Positions 47,006 through 57,794 are shown, counted from the first letter of the stretch. The stretch: 64,000 nt of DNA from Brachypterus glaber (GCA_958510825.1 OY294047.1:36987747-37051746), one strand, 5' to 3'. Numbers and translations: made by a program. Notes: generated by a model not told the origin, from the letters alone.

Positions 47006-47054
47006 TGAAGATGTCTCTAGTAGTAAGAGACGAAACGTCGGAAAGTGAAAATCC
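46996..47054 (+). ncRNA. Hammerhead motif, plus strand, incomplete stem I
   Basis: The core, stem II and ACGT stem III are intact (CTGAAGA at 47005-47011, GAAAC GTC at 47032-47039). The fusion at the palindrome centre removes the inner UCC of stem I, so only the outer GGAUU/AAUCC helix can form. It overlaps the minus-strand motif. Confidence 0.6.
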
Positions 47055-47499
47055 ATTAACACGGTCTAAACCCAAAAGTGAAAGTTCTTTATATTCTATA
47101 AAGTTTTTAAAAAAATTTGATAGTTTTGCCACAAATGAGCAATTAAGTAAACTCTGCACTTTCATTTTACACTTTTTATTTTTTTTTTCGCGTACTTACT
47201 CTGACAGTAGGTTCTTGACATATAGATTTTTGAATTCCTCGTATTTTTTTTTAATATACACTAAAATTTTCAAAATTCTACTCTTTTTTTTAACGATTTT
47301 GAAAAAATACGTCATTATTACCTGAACTTATATGTCAAAAATTTTAGGTGCTGGAATTTTTCTAAGGTCAGATTCGGATTCTACGCCCTCGAATTAGTAA
47401 GAAAAATTTACTTTCCGATCGGGGCAAAAAAAAGTTGCGATTTGTTGCCTAGTGTTATAGTTATGGTAACTCTTTTTCAAAAAAATGCTGCAATCAAAA

Positions 47500-47706
47500 T
47501 TGCGTGAGTTAAGAGCTTCTTAACTCATGCAAAATCCGTGAGTTAAGAGCTTCTCAACTTACGGGCGAGATAAAATATTGTACAATACACGTGAGTTAAC
47601 CCCATTAATATACTTGTGCGGTTACTCAAGTCGTGCTACTCACACGTTGTGCAACTTTCACACGCGTATCTTAGTGATGCTTTGAACTCACTTGTATCGT
47701 AAGTAT
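47500..47706. repeat. Dispersed repeat rich in GTGAGTTAAG, copy 1
   Basis: Segments starting 'cgtgagttaagagcttct' continue to 'cacgcgtatcttagtgatgc'. The second half (from 'tctcaacttacgggc') matches 57029-57160; the first half is echoed at 55835-55890. Confidence 0.75.
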
Positions 47707-47708
47707 AC

Positions 47709-47937
47709 TCGTGTCAATCTGAGAATGCGACTCTGACGTCATAGTCCGTAAACTAAATACCACTCTGTAGGGTAATTGAAACTTATTTCTTAAGTTGTAA
47801 TAAATGATTTTTGTTTATATATATTTTCTATATAATAATTATGTATTAAGTCTTAATAAATAAGCTTTAGTTACACTACAGCGTGCTTTTTAATTTACGC
47901 GCTGTGAGGTCAGAGTAGCATTCCCATATTGACACGA
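47709..47937. mobile_element. 229-bp palindromic MITE, copy 1
   Basis: The ends 'tcgtgtcaatctgagaatgc' and 'attcccatattgacacga' are inverted. Inner 'actctgacgtca' faces 'tgaggtcagagt'. A close relative is at 62548-62774. Confidence 0.8.
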
Positions 47938-50065
47938 GCATATCTGAGGATTTTTTTTGGCTGTCATTTTTTTTCCTTACAGTTATTTAAAACTGTAAAA
48001 TAATGGTTTTATATTCAAGCTTTTAACAAATAATGTTCCATTTCATTTTCTTCTTTATGTATATTTCAATATTTCACTTTTTTTTTAACAATGAAATGAT
48101 CAATTTTTGAAATGTGGCAAGGGTTTTATTATAACTCGTAAGTTACTGGTGGTATTTTGTTTTCATCCATATAATCCCAGATGTTCTTAAATTATTCTGC
48201 CATTTCTGACAGTTTTTTTTATAAATTAAACTAACAGCAAGTGTCTAGGATCGATGAAAAACACCAAAAAATAAAACTACTGCAGTTTTCAAAAAAATAT
48301 TAATTAGACTAGCGATCCTAGCACAGGATCGTACCTAAATCATGCATTTTAACCATTGGATTAACTAATATACATAGACTGAAAAAAGGATCCATTGCGG
48401 TAATGGCATATGAAATTAGGCCAAAGGCGTCGCACTCTTGAATACGTCCAAAAGCGCCTTCTCTTAACATGAAAATATAATTCACTTGCCAAGATTTTTC
48501 TGATTCTTTAACTTAAAATTCTTTGATCTTGTGTAAAATGCTCAAAAGAAAAATTCTTAAGCCAAAGTATTTAAAATTATTTAAGTTTTAACAATCTTAA
48601 GACAAGATAAATGGTTTTTGCCTCAAATGCGCCAGGTCCAAGTAAAATTTTAAAAATATTTCAAAATCGACACTTTTCTTGGGACAAGATAAATACTTTT
48701 GTTTGGAGATACACATCTTTTAAGCTAAAAGAATAACTGCCAAGAGTGTTGACTACTTTGAGCCAAGAACGTCATTTTTTTCAGTGTAGTAAACATATTA
48801 TTAGTGACTAAATCTAACCTTTGTTTATCAATGAAATAATAAAAAAACATGATGCTTATTTTTTAGAAAATTTTTACTTTGTGATTCTTACTTGACTGGT
48901 TACTAAACCAAGCTTAAATTAATTAATTAATTCCACAAATAAAAGTATTTTTAAACTGAATCAACAAAAAGTTCCCGGTAAATATATTTCTCTATAAACG
49001 ATTAAATCTCAATTTTAGAAACTAAAAAACAATATTTTGAAACTAATTTCAAAGTTGTTTTTCACCGCTAGAACGCATTCTAATTAGCAATTCAGCATTT
49101 GAAGAGTCAAAATTTCATAAGAGGTTAAACGACACTTTTAACAATATGCGGTTATATACTAGTATAACTTGCAAACCACTAAATCTATCGAAAACTATCT
49201 TTTTAATAGATATTTAATATTTAATAAGCTGAATAAATAAGATTAATTGAAATTGAATTACCTCCGCCATATTGGATTCGTCATTTAAAATTTTATAATT
49301 TTTCTCAAAATTCCATTTTTCAAAACGGTTCCAGGGATTAAAAAAAATATATTTAACATATTGACTTAAATCTTTCTGTATTTTGTCGAAAATCATGTTG
49401 GCGAGTTCGCTAGTGTATATTTTTTTAAGGCTTGTAATTTATTTTCGTTTCCTCCTTTTTTACCCGTTTTTGGTCTGAAAAATTGCATTTTTAGTTTTTT
49501 TCACTTAAATACGCGTAGAATTTTTGATTTTTGGAAATTTGACTCATGTCTACACTAGCGAACTAAAGGATATCATTTTTAAAAAGACTGTTTTTGATTT
49601 TTGTGTTTCGGACCATTGGGGGCCGAGATATCGCTGGAACCGTTTGCCATGTAATTTTTGAGGTGTCTAACTTCAGCGCGTGCTGCACATTTATTTCTGA
49701 CGGCAAAAAAAAACATTGTTTTTTGTGAACTTTAAGAGTAGTCTAATACTTTGTAAAAAGTTTTGTACATAAAAATAATACAGGTCGTCTGAAAAAAAAG
49801 TCCAAAAATCGTCAATTTTTTGCCTCAAAAATCAGAACAACCCCTTAATACTTTATAATAAAAATAAATAATAAATATATTAAAAATAATACCAATATAC
49901 TTAAAAAAACTTACTTTATTTCTGGGTATTAAACTGTACTCTGAACCTCTATTTTACTTTCTTGCGTGAAAGTCTTGCGTTATAAAAAAATTTCGAAAAA
50001 TTTTTATTGCTTTTTTTACGTTTCTGGACTTTTTATATTCAAAATATATGATTTCAGTCAAGAAA
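47938..50065. other. No gene recognised; possible small TIR element
   Basis: At 48371-48787, TA-GACTGAAAAAA on the left and TTTTTTCAGTG-TA on the right could bound a small mariner-type MITE (weak). The rest is AT-rich, with no supported coding frame. Confidence 0.35.
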
Positions 50066-50068
50066 AAA

Positions 50069-50094
50069 TCTGTCTGTCGGTCTGTCGGTCTGTT
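50069..50094. repeat. TCTG/TCGG tetranucleotide run
   Basis: Imperfect tandem of TCTG and TCGG inside a frame (49966-50220) that I do not regard as a gene. A similar run is at 63641-63661. Confidence 0.75.
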
Positions 50095-51908
50095 TCCGGG
50101 ATATTTGTGACTACGATAACTCAAGAACTCTTTTGGCTAAAGTCTTCAAATTTGGATAACAGGTTGATTATCCAAAGTTCTAGGCTGGGATTGTTTTTCG
50201 TAAAAATCGGGTTGAGGTAATACCCCCTTAAGGGGTAAAAACAAAAATTTTCAAAACCATATTTTTTTCAATTTATTATTCGTTTTTATGAATTTTTTTT
50301 TTGGAAAACAAAAAAAAAATATATATTTTTTTTATTTATTTATTTATTTTTTTATTTTAATGAACCTAAATCTATAGGGGAAAGTATTATTTTGTTAGCA
50401 GCAGTATTGTTATACTTTTTAATTGTGATAATTAAATTTATATTTTTTAAAAATATATATTTTCTCGGTGTGGCATTTATCCCTTTTGAAAATTATGCTC
50501 TTCATTTGAGCTCGGTAAATGCGTAGCCTGAAATCCTCCGGAAAGTAAGTTCGAAAAAGGTCCCCAACGCCGGAATATATTTTAATTAAGCCTCTCTATC
50601 TTTCAGTTATCAAACCAAAAGAACGCCGAGACGGGATATGATCATACAGTGGCGTATACGGGGTAAATTAAGGAATTTTATCCTCTCTCTTTGTAAAATT
50701 AAAAAAAAAATCAATAAATAAATATTAATATAAATAACGAAAATTAGCAAAAGCTTTTTCTTATAATTTTTAAGTAAAATTGAGTTTACTGTTTGCGGTA
50801 TTAGAAGTAAAACCAAATTTTTCCAACTCAAAAAGTATATTTTAAAGATTTTACTTGAGTGTTTTGCTACTTACAAGAGAGCTATGATGTCTATGAAGTC
50901 AGACGTCTATGAGCTAGTTTACATCGGGAAGTCACATATATATATATAAAACTAAGTATAATAGACATCTTGTTTGAAGCATAATTTTTTCAAGTGTCAA
51001 ATGTGTCAACATGCTTTACTCTTTTTATTTATTTCTGTAACTTACAAATGGGAATATATTTTTTCTACGACTGCTTTAGAATGTAAGCAAATACACACAC
51101 TTTTCAAACACAGAATTAATCCATTCAGCTCTAGATACAGTATGATTCTTATCAAGTGTTAGAATGAGCACATGAGTGCCATCTCTTGTTTATGAAAGTA
51201 AAGAAAACTGTAGAAAAATTAGCAAAAATGTACCTATATATTTTACCATAAGATATTGAATAATTTAATGCAATTTAAAGTTTTGCGTTAAAATTACATA
51301 AAGTTTATTAGTTTTTCTTAATATTTGAAGTTGTTTATCAATTTAGTTCAAAATAATTAAAACTGCTCCATCTATTGTTAAATATTTAAACCTGATATCT
51401 GTCACAACAATCTGACATAACCTTTAATTTTTGCATTATAATTTGTAAATATGTGCTAAAATTAAATAAAAATCTTTTTTAAGTACTGATTTAATAAAAT
51501 TATTAAATAACATTAATTGCTTTATTTAAAAATATGTTTTTTGTGGCATTTACAATGTCGAGTCACAAAAAACATTGTTTTTAACCTTGCCGCAGTTTAA
51601 AGCCATACAGTGTTTCATATTTGCAGTCGAAGAAAAAGTATAGTCTACAACACGTATGGAATAGTCATTCCGCGGGACCGTCATACTCGCCTAGAGGCTC
51701 GTATGACAAACTTTCCATACTAGTTATAGAATATACTATTTAAAAAAAAAATAATGATATTTAATACCGTTTTTAAATCCACTGACATTGTACATAACCC
51801 TAAAAATGTCATTGTAAATAAAGCACTTAAAACAACTAAAATTTTGGTATACCTCAAGGTTCAATGCTGTAGTACTTTTTAATGATTCCAACTGTACTAC
51901 TATTAATT
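50095..51908. other. AT-rich DNA, nothing recognised
   Basis: Long A/T homopolymer patches (50255-50350) and short frames without domains. Confidence 0.4.
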
Positions 51909-51988
51909 ATTAAAATATTTTAGATTTTAAGCTTTCACGGCCATTAAGATATAAAGAACTTTCACTTTCGGGTTTAGACCGTGTTAAT

Positions 51989-52047
51989 GGATTTTCACTT
52001 TCCGACGTTTCGTCTCTTACTACTAGAGACATCTTCAGGGATTAATC
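51989..52047 (-). ncRNA. Hammerhead ribozyme motif, left PLE arm
   Basis: Inverted copy of the motif at 52976-53034, with the same core, stem II, ACGT stem III and two-part stem I. Confidence 0.75.
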
Positions 52048-52163
52048 TGAAACTAAGTTTCGAATCAACTTATGTCACTATTTATGACGAGTTGTGGTTA
52101 TTCACCCGTGACGAGGTTTTTCCTATCAAAGACTTCCATATTGCAGGTAAGTGGTAACCAGTG

Positions 52164-52363
52164 NNNNNNNNNNNNNNNNNNNNNNNNNNNNNNNNNNNNN
52201 NNNNNNNNNNNNNNNNNNNNNNNNNNNNNNNNNNNNNNNNNNNNNNNNNNNNNNNNNNNNNNNNNNNNNNNNNNNNNNNNNNNNNNNNNNNNNNNNNNNN
52301 NNNNNNNNNNNNNNNNNNNNNNNNNNNNNNNNNNNNNNNNNNNNNNNNNNNNNNNNNNNNNNN
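52164..52363. other. Assembly gap of 200 N
   Basis: Exactly 200 undetermined bases between the two inverted PLE arms. The round length suggests a placeholder, so the true distance is unknown. Confidence 0.99.
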
Positions 52364-52941
52364 CCAAAAAAGACATTAATAAGACCATATACAAATACAG
52401 AAATCCCAGACCCAAACAACAGGACAATAGTGACAATGACAGACAGACACAAGTTATACTTCCCTATGTAAGCGGTATCACGGATAAAATAGGTAAACTT
52501 TTGAAGAAGTCAAATATTAAGCCTATATTTCGGTCCAACCAAAAATTAGGTCAATGTTTGACTTCAACAAAAGACAAAATACCCCTGAGTTCAGAAGGCG
52601 TATATAAAATACCCTGCTCCTGTGGTACGGTTTACATAGGTGAAACTAAGAGAAAAATTTCTACAAGACTTCAAGAGCATAAGCGCAATATAAGAAAGAA
52701 ACAAATTTCCTTATCGGCAGTAGCCGAACATGTACATGAAACAGGTCATAAAATCAATTTGTCTGAAACAAAACAAATATTAACAGAAAACAGAAAAATG
52801 CCAAGGAAGATACGGGAATCGATAGAAATCATCAAGCATCCTAACAATATCAATCGGGACACTGGTTACCACTTACCTGCAATATGGAAGTCTTTGATAG
52901 GAAAAACCTCGTCACGGGTGAATAACCACAACTCGTCATAA
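52364..52941 (+). CDS. PLE polyprotein C-terminus with GIY-YIG endonuclease (partial)
   Basis: About 192 codons remain, from the gap to TAA at 52939-52941. The fragment has a basic linker (IKPIFRSNQKLGQCL), then a GIY-YIG nuclease region: GVYKIPC as the GIY element, CGTVYIGET as the YIG element, then RKISTRLQEHKRN with the conserved Arg and Glu-His. Cys and His residues (IPCSCG, AEHVHETGH) could form the zinc-binding set typical of PLE endonucleases. A conserved-looking tail with ESIEIIKHPNNINRD and LPAIWKSL follows. In PLEs this domain nicks target DNA for the reverse transcriptase. The reading frame is intact here, but the N-terminal reverse transcriptase is not seen. The apparent frame upstream of the gap is the antisense of the gene's own end and is not part of the protein. 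Confidence 0.9.
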
Positions 52942-52975
52942 ATAGTGACACAAGTTGATTCGAAACTTAGTTTCA

Positions 52976-53034
52976 GATTAATCCCTGAAGATGTCTCTAG
53001 TAGTAAGAGACGAAACGTCGGAAAGTGAAAATCC
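52976..53034 (+). ncRNA. Hammerhead ribozyme motif at PLE 3' end
   Basis: CTGAAGA (52985-52991); stem II GTCTCT/AGAGAC (52993-52998 with 53006-53011) with a 7-base loop; GAAA (53012-53015); self-complementary ACGT (53015-53018); predicted cleavage after C53019. Stem I consists of TCC/GGA next to the core and GATT/AATC further out, with an internal loop between them. This is the layout known to stabilise natural type I hammerheads through loop contacts. It lies 35 bases after the stop codon. Confidence 0.8.
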
Positions 53035-53084
53035 ATTAACACGGTCTAAACCCGAAAGTGAAAGTTCTTTATATTAAAATATTT

Positions 53085-53955
53085 ATTATAATTCATCATT
53101 ATACTACCTATGTGACATAGTATATGTCTATATGTATTAATAACGTTAGGAAATGGCAAATCACGCCACTGCGTTTTCCAAGTTTGCTTGTGGCTCTTCT
53201 TATACTTCATAGTGGCCAGCTGTCGTTCCTCTTCTGCGGACAACTTCTTGGAAAGCATTTGCATAGTAAATGAGCTTTGCGGACTGCTTTTAATATTGTT
53301 GCCCCTCTTCTCCAGTCATATGCTGATTGGAGATATTGCTTCATGCACTTGTTGGTTTACGAAACTGGGATTATGAATGTCGCGTTTATCGAAAAACATC
53401 CCATTTTAAATATAAATATTTTTTGTAATAAAACTTTAAATCTTTGATACCTACATAAAATTAGGTACTACATACTTAATTTAATATTTTTTGGGTGCAC
53501 GAATTCTCTAGTTCGCACAGAGCACTGCAACAGCATGAAGAAAAAAAATAGTCAGTAGTAATATCATAAGAGCATGTTGAATTATCAATAATTTTTTTAC
53601 TGTATCAAAAAAATATTTATATACAGTAAAAAAATTATGTATAATTTAACATACACGAATGGTATTTTGAAAGACTGTTTCACAAACAAAATAAGGAAGG
53701 TTATAATTTTACCCTGTTTAATGTTGTTTCATATTTAAATTAAAAATTTAAGAACTTAACAACAATATCACTTTACAACTATAATTAAAATTAAACTTTG
53801 CTTGAGGGATATTTTATGCTTGAGATTATTCCAATAAAATAGTTATTCCAATAAAATAGTTATCATATATTTTAGCATTTAAATAAAGATCATTGCTGTT
53901 TGGACTTTTTAGTTTTGAGTAGCCTGTTTTTAATACCAAGCAAAGTAATCTATCT
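53085..53955. other. GC-richer patch of unclear origin
   Basis: 53150-53380 is GC-richer than its flanks. A 72-codon minus-strand frame (53046-53264, with KKLSAEEERQLATMKYKK) and other frames overlap; none is recognised and none is clearly favoured. It could be a decayed exon or processed pseudogene. Confidence 0.25.
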
Positions 53956-54383
53956 CACGGAAAGAAATTAGTGGGCTCTGCGCTATACATTATAAGATAT
54001 TTGGTAACAGTGGCAAATTATAGTGATTTAAGTTATAGATTATAAGGGACACAATAACTAATAATGTGAAAAATAAATTGGAAACGATTATATATATTAC
54101 AGACACGATTATATTTATTACAGGCACTATTATAAATTTACAGAAATTTTATTATATTATAAAAATTATTAGCACGGACAATAATTAAATCTATTTAAGC
54201 TATAAATGCCATACTATTTGTTATATTTTATTATTCACTAAACAATTAAAGTATTTCATATAAATTTTTACACTGACTGCCATAATTGTAAGAGAAAGCC
54301 TTGTATTTATATAATAAGCGATTATAATTTGCTTGGTATGTGTGTTATAGCGCTCCTAGCTATAATTTTTTTTTCCGTGCTGT
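53956..54383. mobile_element. Possible 430-bp TIR element
   Basis: CACGGAAAGAAATTAG with 'gcgctata' on the left is mirrored imperfectly by 'tatagcgctcctagct' and 'tttttttccgtg' on the right. Boundaries and duplication are unclear. Confidence 0.4.
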
Positions 54384-55825
54384 TGATATACTTTGTAGAT
54401 CCGAGTACTTTTGTTGATATACTTTGATACCAACATTCAATTAAATATATTAAAATTTATGAATATCAGTGATTTAAAGCTTTTAAGATGGAGAGTGCAT
54501 AAAATATAATATCTGAAATTAATTAGGGTTTATACCTATGATGTTTTGGTAAGCATTTATATTGCTTATCAATAAAAATAAATCAACTAAAGGAAAGATT
54601 TACAAATTAAAAACACATTTTGAAAAAATATAACATTTATTAAGATGTCAGTAACTGTCAGTTTCTTGTTTCCATAGTAACCAAGTGATAATTGCACTTG
54701 TGCAAAAATTATCAGATTCATTTTGATCTGATTGGTCAAGAAACTAAAAATACAAGGTTTTGTTGATTGGCCTATATATTGTTTGTGAAATAGTCGATAC
54801 AATAATGAAATGTCACATTTTAAATATACTTTGTTGTGCTAAATTAAAAAAAAAATACCAAAAGATCAATGTTTTTGAAGCTGATTTAATAAAAATTTTA
54901 ATGGTTTACATGATAGAAATATGAAACTAAACTGTAACTTTTGTGGGAATACTACTAGTTATATTTTATTTTAGTACAAAATACTAAATTAATGGTATCT
55001 TTTAAACAAGTTCTACAACTGTTATAACAGTTTTGTGAGGACTTTTTTTATAAAATTATATGGTGTTCAATATAATTTTTCGTCTTTTGTGTAAAACAAA
55101 AATAATCGGTAACAATTATTTGAACTTATTATTCGACACAACACAGACGATCAAAATTCTTGACAATTTAAAATCCATTAAGAACCGGAAACTTGTCTCT
55201 TTTTTCATTTTCCTACTTTTTTTATACCTGAATGGAACAAGTTTGAAAGAAGTGTGTCTGTCTTTAGATGGATACGATGGATGGATAGTTGCTAATAAAA
55301 ATAAAGATAGAGTAAATAAAAATAGTACAACTGAAAATAATTTTATTTTCCTAAAAAGTAACATGTAAGATCTAAATTATAAGAATTTTAAATTTTAACC
55401 TTCGGTTTGTATATTTTTTTTAATTGCCAAGTAATACACTACTTAGGGCCCCTAAGTTAGGGGTCATAGTTTATATACATAACTTTTCTAATATTGACCG
55501 CTTCTTCCTACATGTAACACTGTAATGCTAGTAGAAAATATCACTCCTTATTTTTCTTTCGGTATAAAAAACGGTTTAAATGGGTTTGTATTACTTTAAA
55601 AATAAAAAAGAGCGTTATGTAACACTTATCAGTCCCCCTCGCATCTCGCAACGCATCATAATGCTAAGCACTACCCCCTCCCCTTATTTGCGTTACGTAT
55701 TTTAAGTATGAGCTCTTGCTCAAATACTTGTCTGTTATAAAGCTACACCTCATTTAGGCCTTTGAAACCTACTAAAAACACTAGATTATTAAGGTATTAA
55801 ATTAATATTTTTTTCTAGGCACGTT
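54384..55825. other. No gene recognised
   Basis: A 102-codon frame at 55060-55368 has no recognisable domain and AT-driven composition (Lys/Asn/Leu/Phe-rich). A C-rich patch with 'tgcgttacgta' (55688-55698) hints at a Harbinger-type MITE fragment. Confidence 0.35.
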
Positions 55826-55905
55826 AGTTAAGTGGCTCTTTACTCACACATTTTGCGTGACTTAAGAGCACCTTAACTCACGCATTTTCTTTAGAGCGCT
55901 TTTTT
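55826..55905. repeat. Fragment of the GTGAGTTAAG repeat
   Basis: Inverted-type phrases 'gcgtgacttaagagcacctt' and 'aactcacgcattttct' resemble 47500-47560. Confidence 0.5.
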
Positions 55906-56344
55906 TTTTAAAAAGAGTCCCGGTTTATTGCGAATAAATTTGAAAAAAACGTCTGAGAGTCGGGGGGTTACCCTAGAATTTTAAATTTCCGATCCGCCAG
56001 ACTCGGTCCCAAATTTCTGGGATTTATATTAAAAGAGATAAACTATTTCAAAGTTCAGAATTTGTCGAAAAATGTAGGTTCAAAGTTTCGGCCAATCAGA
56101 AAACTAGCGGCGAACTGTGCGAATTGTCAGCCTATATGAATCAGTCAAAATTTTTAGTAAAATAAAAAAAATATATATATTTTTGGAAAAATGCATCGAA
56201 GCTTAGAAAAATAAATATATTTTGAAGAAGAATTATGAATGTAATACTAACAACATTAAGAAATGGCTGTCTGGCTGAATAAAATTTACCATTTTATGGG
56301 AGTTTGGTAACCGAGGATCATTTTTTCAAAATTACTTTTTAATT

Positions 56345-56410
56345 TATGTTCAAAATTAATGGAGAGCCCCTACCACAAGCCAAAAGCTTATTTGGGGCTC
56401 TATATGACTC
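56345..56410 (+). repeat. Fragment of the 21.8/22.6-kb repeat block
   Basis: 'aatggagagcccctaccaca' and 'agccaaaagcttatttgggg' match 21839-21890 and 22574-22620. An A/T microsatellite-like tail follows. Confidence 0.7.
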
Positions 56411-56478
56411 TGTATAAATAAATAAAAATAAACAAATAAAATAAATAATAATAAATAAAAATAATAATAATAAATTCC

Positions 56479-56730
56479 TCAGATTTCATCTAGGTAGACT
56501 AACCCAACATTTCGGGGGTGAGTTTTGCCCAAAATCACTTCCTTGACTATCGAATTTAATGCGCGTTCTAAAATTTCCTGGTACAAATCCCTTTTATTAA
56601 CGGCAAGAGTGAAAAACCATCGGAAATTCACGTGAGAAGCCACGTACTGATATCTGGGGTTGACGACAAATGCTATTCTGAAATTAGGCTCTAGGCGGGA
56701 TTTACTACCAGAAAATGAATTTACGCAACC
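56479..56730 (-). CDS. Unassigned coding-like island, possible last exon
   Basis: A minus-strand frame without its own Met stays open for about 83 codons and ends in TGA (56479-56481). The predicted peptide is balanced and protein-like: RLEPNFRIAFVVNPRYQYVA, then HVNFRWFFTLAVNKRDLYQE, then ILERALNSIVKEVILG and NVGLVYLDEI. A pyrimidine-rich tract ending TTTTCTGGTAG (minus strand, just before 56704) could be a splice acceptor in the same frame. GC content exceeds that of the flanks. The pattern of a Phe/Leu-rich helix followed by VGLV reminds me of an N-terminal region in large arthropod transposon proteins, but I cannot assign it. Confidence 0.35.
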   Translation of the reverse strand, partial: GCVNSFSGSKSRLEPNFRIAFVVNPRYQYVASHVNFRWFFTLAVNKRDLYQEILERALNSIVKEVILGKTHPRNVGLVYLDEI

Positions 56731-57028
56731 TTACTAAAAGATTGATGTATTATAAGTCCGGTTTCAATAAACAATAAGGGCCTAAGCGACATAAGCATTA
56801 TTATGTCTTAGCTCTTCTTAAACAGCTATGAAAGGGTACAGCATTTGATGTTTTCGTTAATAATAGCATTTGATGTTTTCGTTAATAACTTTCTAAAAAC
56901 AAAATTTTTCCGGTCCAGACCTTTACCAATTCATTTTTGATACTCCAAAGATTCCATTTTATACCCGATACCCCAGTTCTGAACTAAAATTAAGGTGCTG
57001 GGGGTATCAAAAGCTTGGGCTTCTGAGT

Positions 57029-57160
57029 TTCTCAACTTACGGGCCTAGATAAAATATTGTACAATACACGTGAGTTAACCCCATTAATATACTTGTGTGG
57101 TTACACAACTCGGGCTACGCAACTTTCACAGGCGTATCTTAATGATGCTGTTAACTCACT
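57029..57160. repeat. Dispersed repeat, copy of 47551-47694
   Basis: Shares 'tctcaacttacgggc', 'aaaatattgtacaatacacg' and 'ccccattaatatacttgtg' with the 47-kb copy; a short internal deletion distinguishes it. Confidence 0.8.
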
Positions 57161-57430
57161 CCAAACGAATTTAAAATTTTAAATTTCGGAATTTCTACTG
57201 TAGTGCCCATACAAACTTTTTATGTCCTCAATATAAGAAATTAAATAGCTTTACATCACTTGCCACTCCAGGAACTTATTAGGTGCTATAAAATCTTGCA
57301 GTAATTATTTATAAAAGCACATGTTGTTGACTTTTACTAATACGTATATGGGATTGTACATGACTGGACCTTAATCGCAATTTTAAAAGAAACATTCACG
57401 TACATTACTTTTAATTACTTGTTCCTATTA

Positions 57431-57794
57431 ATTTATTCCTGGCCATTTAAAATTTAAATCTCTCATTCCCCAACTCCGTTCCACCCTACTGCGCCATGTC
57501 CTCCACACGCAAAGTGCATTTCGAAGCGCCCAAACTCCTGCTGCGGTGGTCATTCAGCATGCTCGCCTTGTAGTTAGCGGCAACTTGGACAACTTACCCC
57601 TTTCCACTCATACGCGATTTTTCTACGTTAAACCGCCCCCATTTACCCACCTCTTGGAAGTACAGAACAGATGTTACCTTGCTATTAAGTCCCTGCCCGG
57701 TCAACATTACTTTGATTTGTTGTCCTTTCGGCTTTTGCAAAATTTCGGGAGGTTTGCTTTGCCTTTGGAGAGTGTCGACGGGTTTATTATTTAA
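57431..57794 (+). CDS. Unassigned coding-like island
   Basis: A plus-strand frame stays open from 57431 (after a TAA) to TAA at 57792-57794, about 120 codons, with clearly higher GC than its flanks. Internal features: LLRHVLHTQSAFRSAQTPAA, IQHARLVVSGNLDNLPLSTH, a proline patch (KPPPFTHLLEVQNRCYL) and LPGQHYFDLLSFRLLQNFG near the end. No ATG start lies in frame near the beginning. No family recognised. It may be a fragment of a retroelement gene or a decayed host exon. GC shift and frame length argue against chance. Confidence 0.35.

Larger units (their letters stand above)
46872..47110. mobile_element. Palindromic PLE miniature with two hammerheads, 17-bp target duplication
   Basis: TTCTATAAAGTTTTTAA occurs at 46872-46888 and 47094-47110, flanking a 205-bp insert. 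The insert is a 17-bp one-sided tail on the left, then a near-perfect palindrome centred near 47000. Each half is the 3' end region of the PLE at 51921-53072, including its hammerhead. Open frames 46939-47325 and 46953-47165 are artefacts of the palindrome. Confidence 0.9.
46108..47457. mobile_element. CACTA-like non-autonomous element, 1,344 bp, TTA duplications
   Basis: CACTAGGCAACA (46111-46122) and its complement (47443-47454) form the ends, flanked by TTA on both sides. A second inner match is 'cttgccccgat' against 'atcggggcaa'. A subterminal motif, 'aaggtcaaatttggattc' or variants, recurs at about 46268, 46680 and 47366. CACTA ends with 3-bp duplications fit the CACTA/EnSpm superfamily. 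There is no transposase. A PLE miniature is inserted at 46889-47093. Confidence 0.78.
51909..53084 (+). mobile_element. Penelope-like element, truncated, with inverted 3'-end copy
   Basis: ATTAAAATATTT at 51909-51920 and 53073-53084 is a likely 12-bp target duplication. The right part is a PLE 3' end (GIY-YIG coding, short 3' UTR, hammerhead). The left arm 51949-52163 is an inverted copy of the right arm 52860-53074, including the last 27 or so codons of the gene. A one-sided tail of 28 bases (51921-51948) precedes the left arm. The middle is a 200-base gap. The reverse transcriptase is absent or hidden in the gap. Confidence 0.9.

Noticed and set aside
46939..47325. 128-codon plus-strand frame
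   Set aside because: It starts within the PLE palindrome and continues into AT-rich CACTA-like interior; no domain and no coding composition.
52072..52163. N-terminal part of a 289-codon frame running through the N gap
   Set aside because: It is the antisense of the PLE gene's own 3' end in the left inverted arm; the frame across the gap is accidental.
53046..53264. 72-codon minus-strand frame with KKLSAEEERQL
   Set aside because: Noted as a GC-richer patch, but other frames look equally plausible and no family is recognised.
55060..55368. 102-codon plus-strand frame
   Set aside because: AT-driven composition, an equally open frame on the other strand and no domain.
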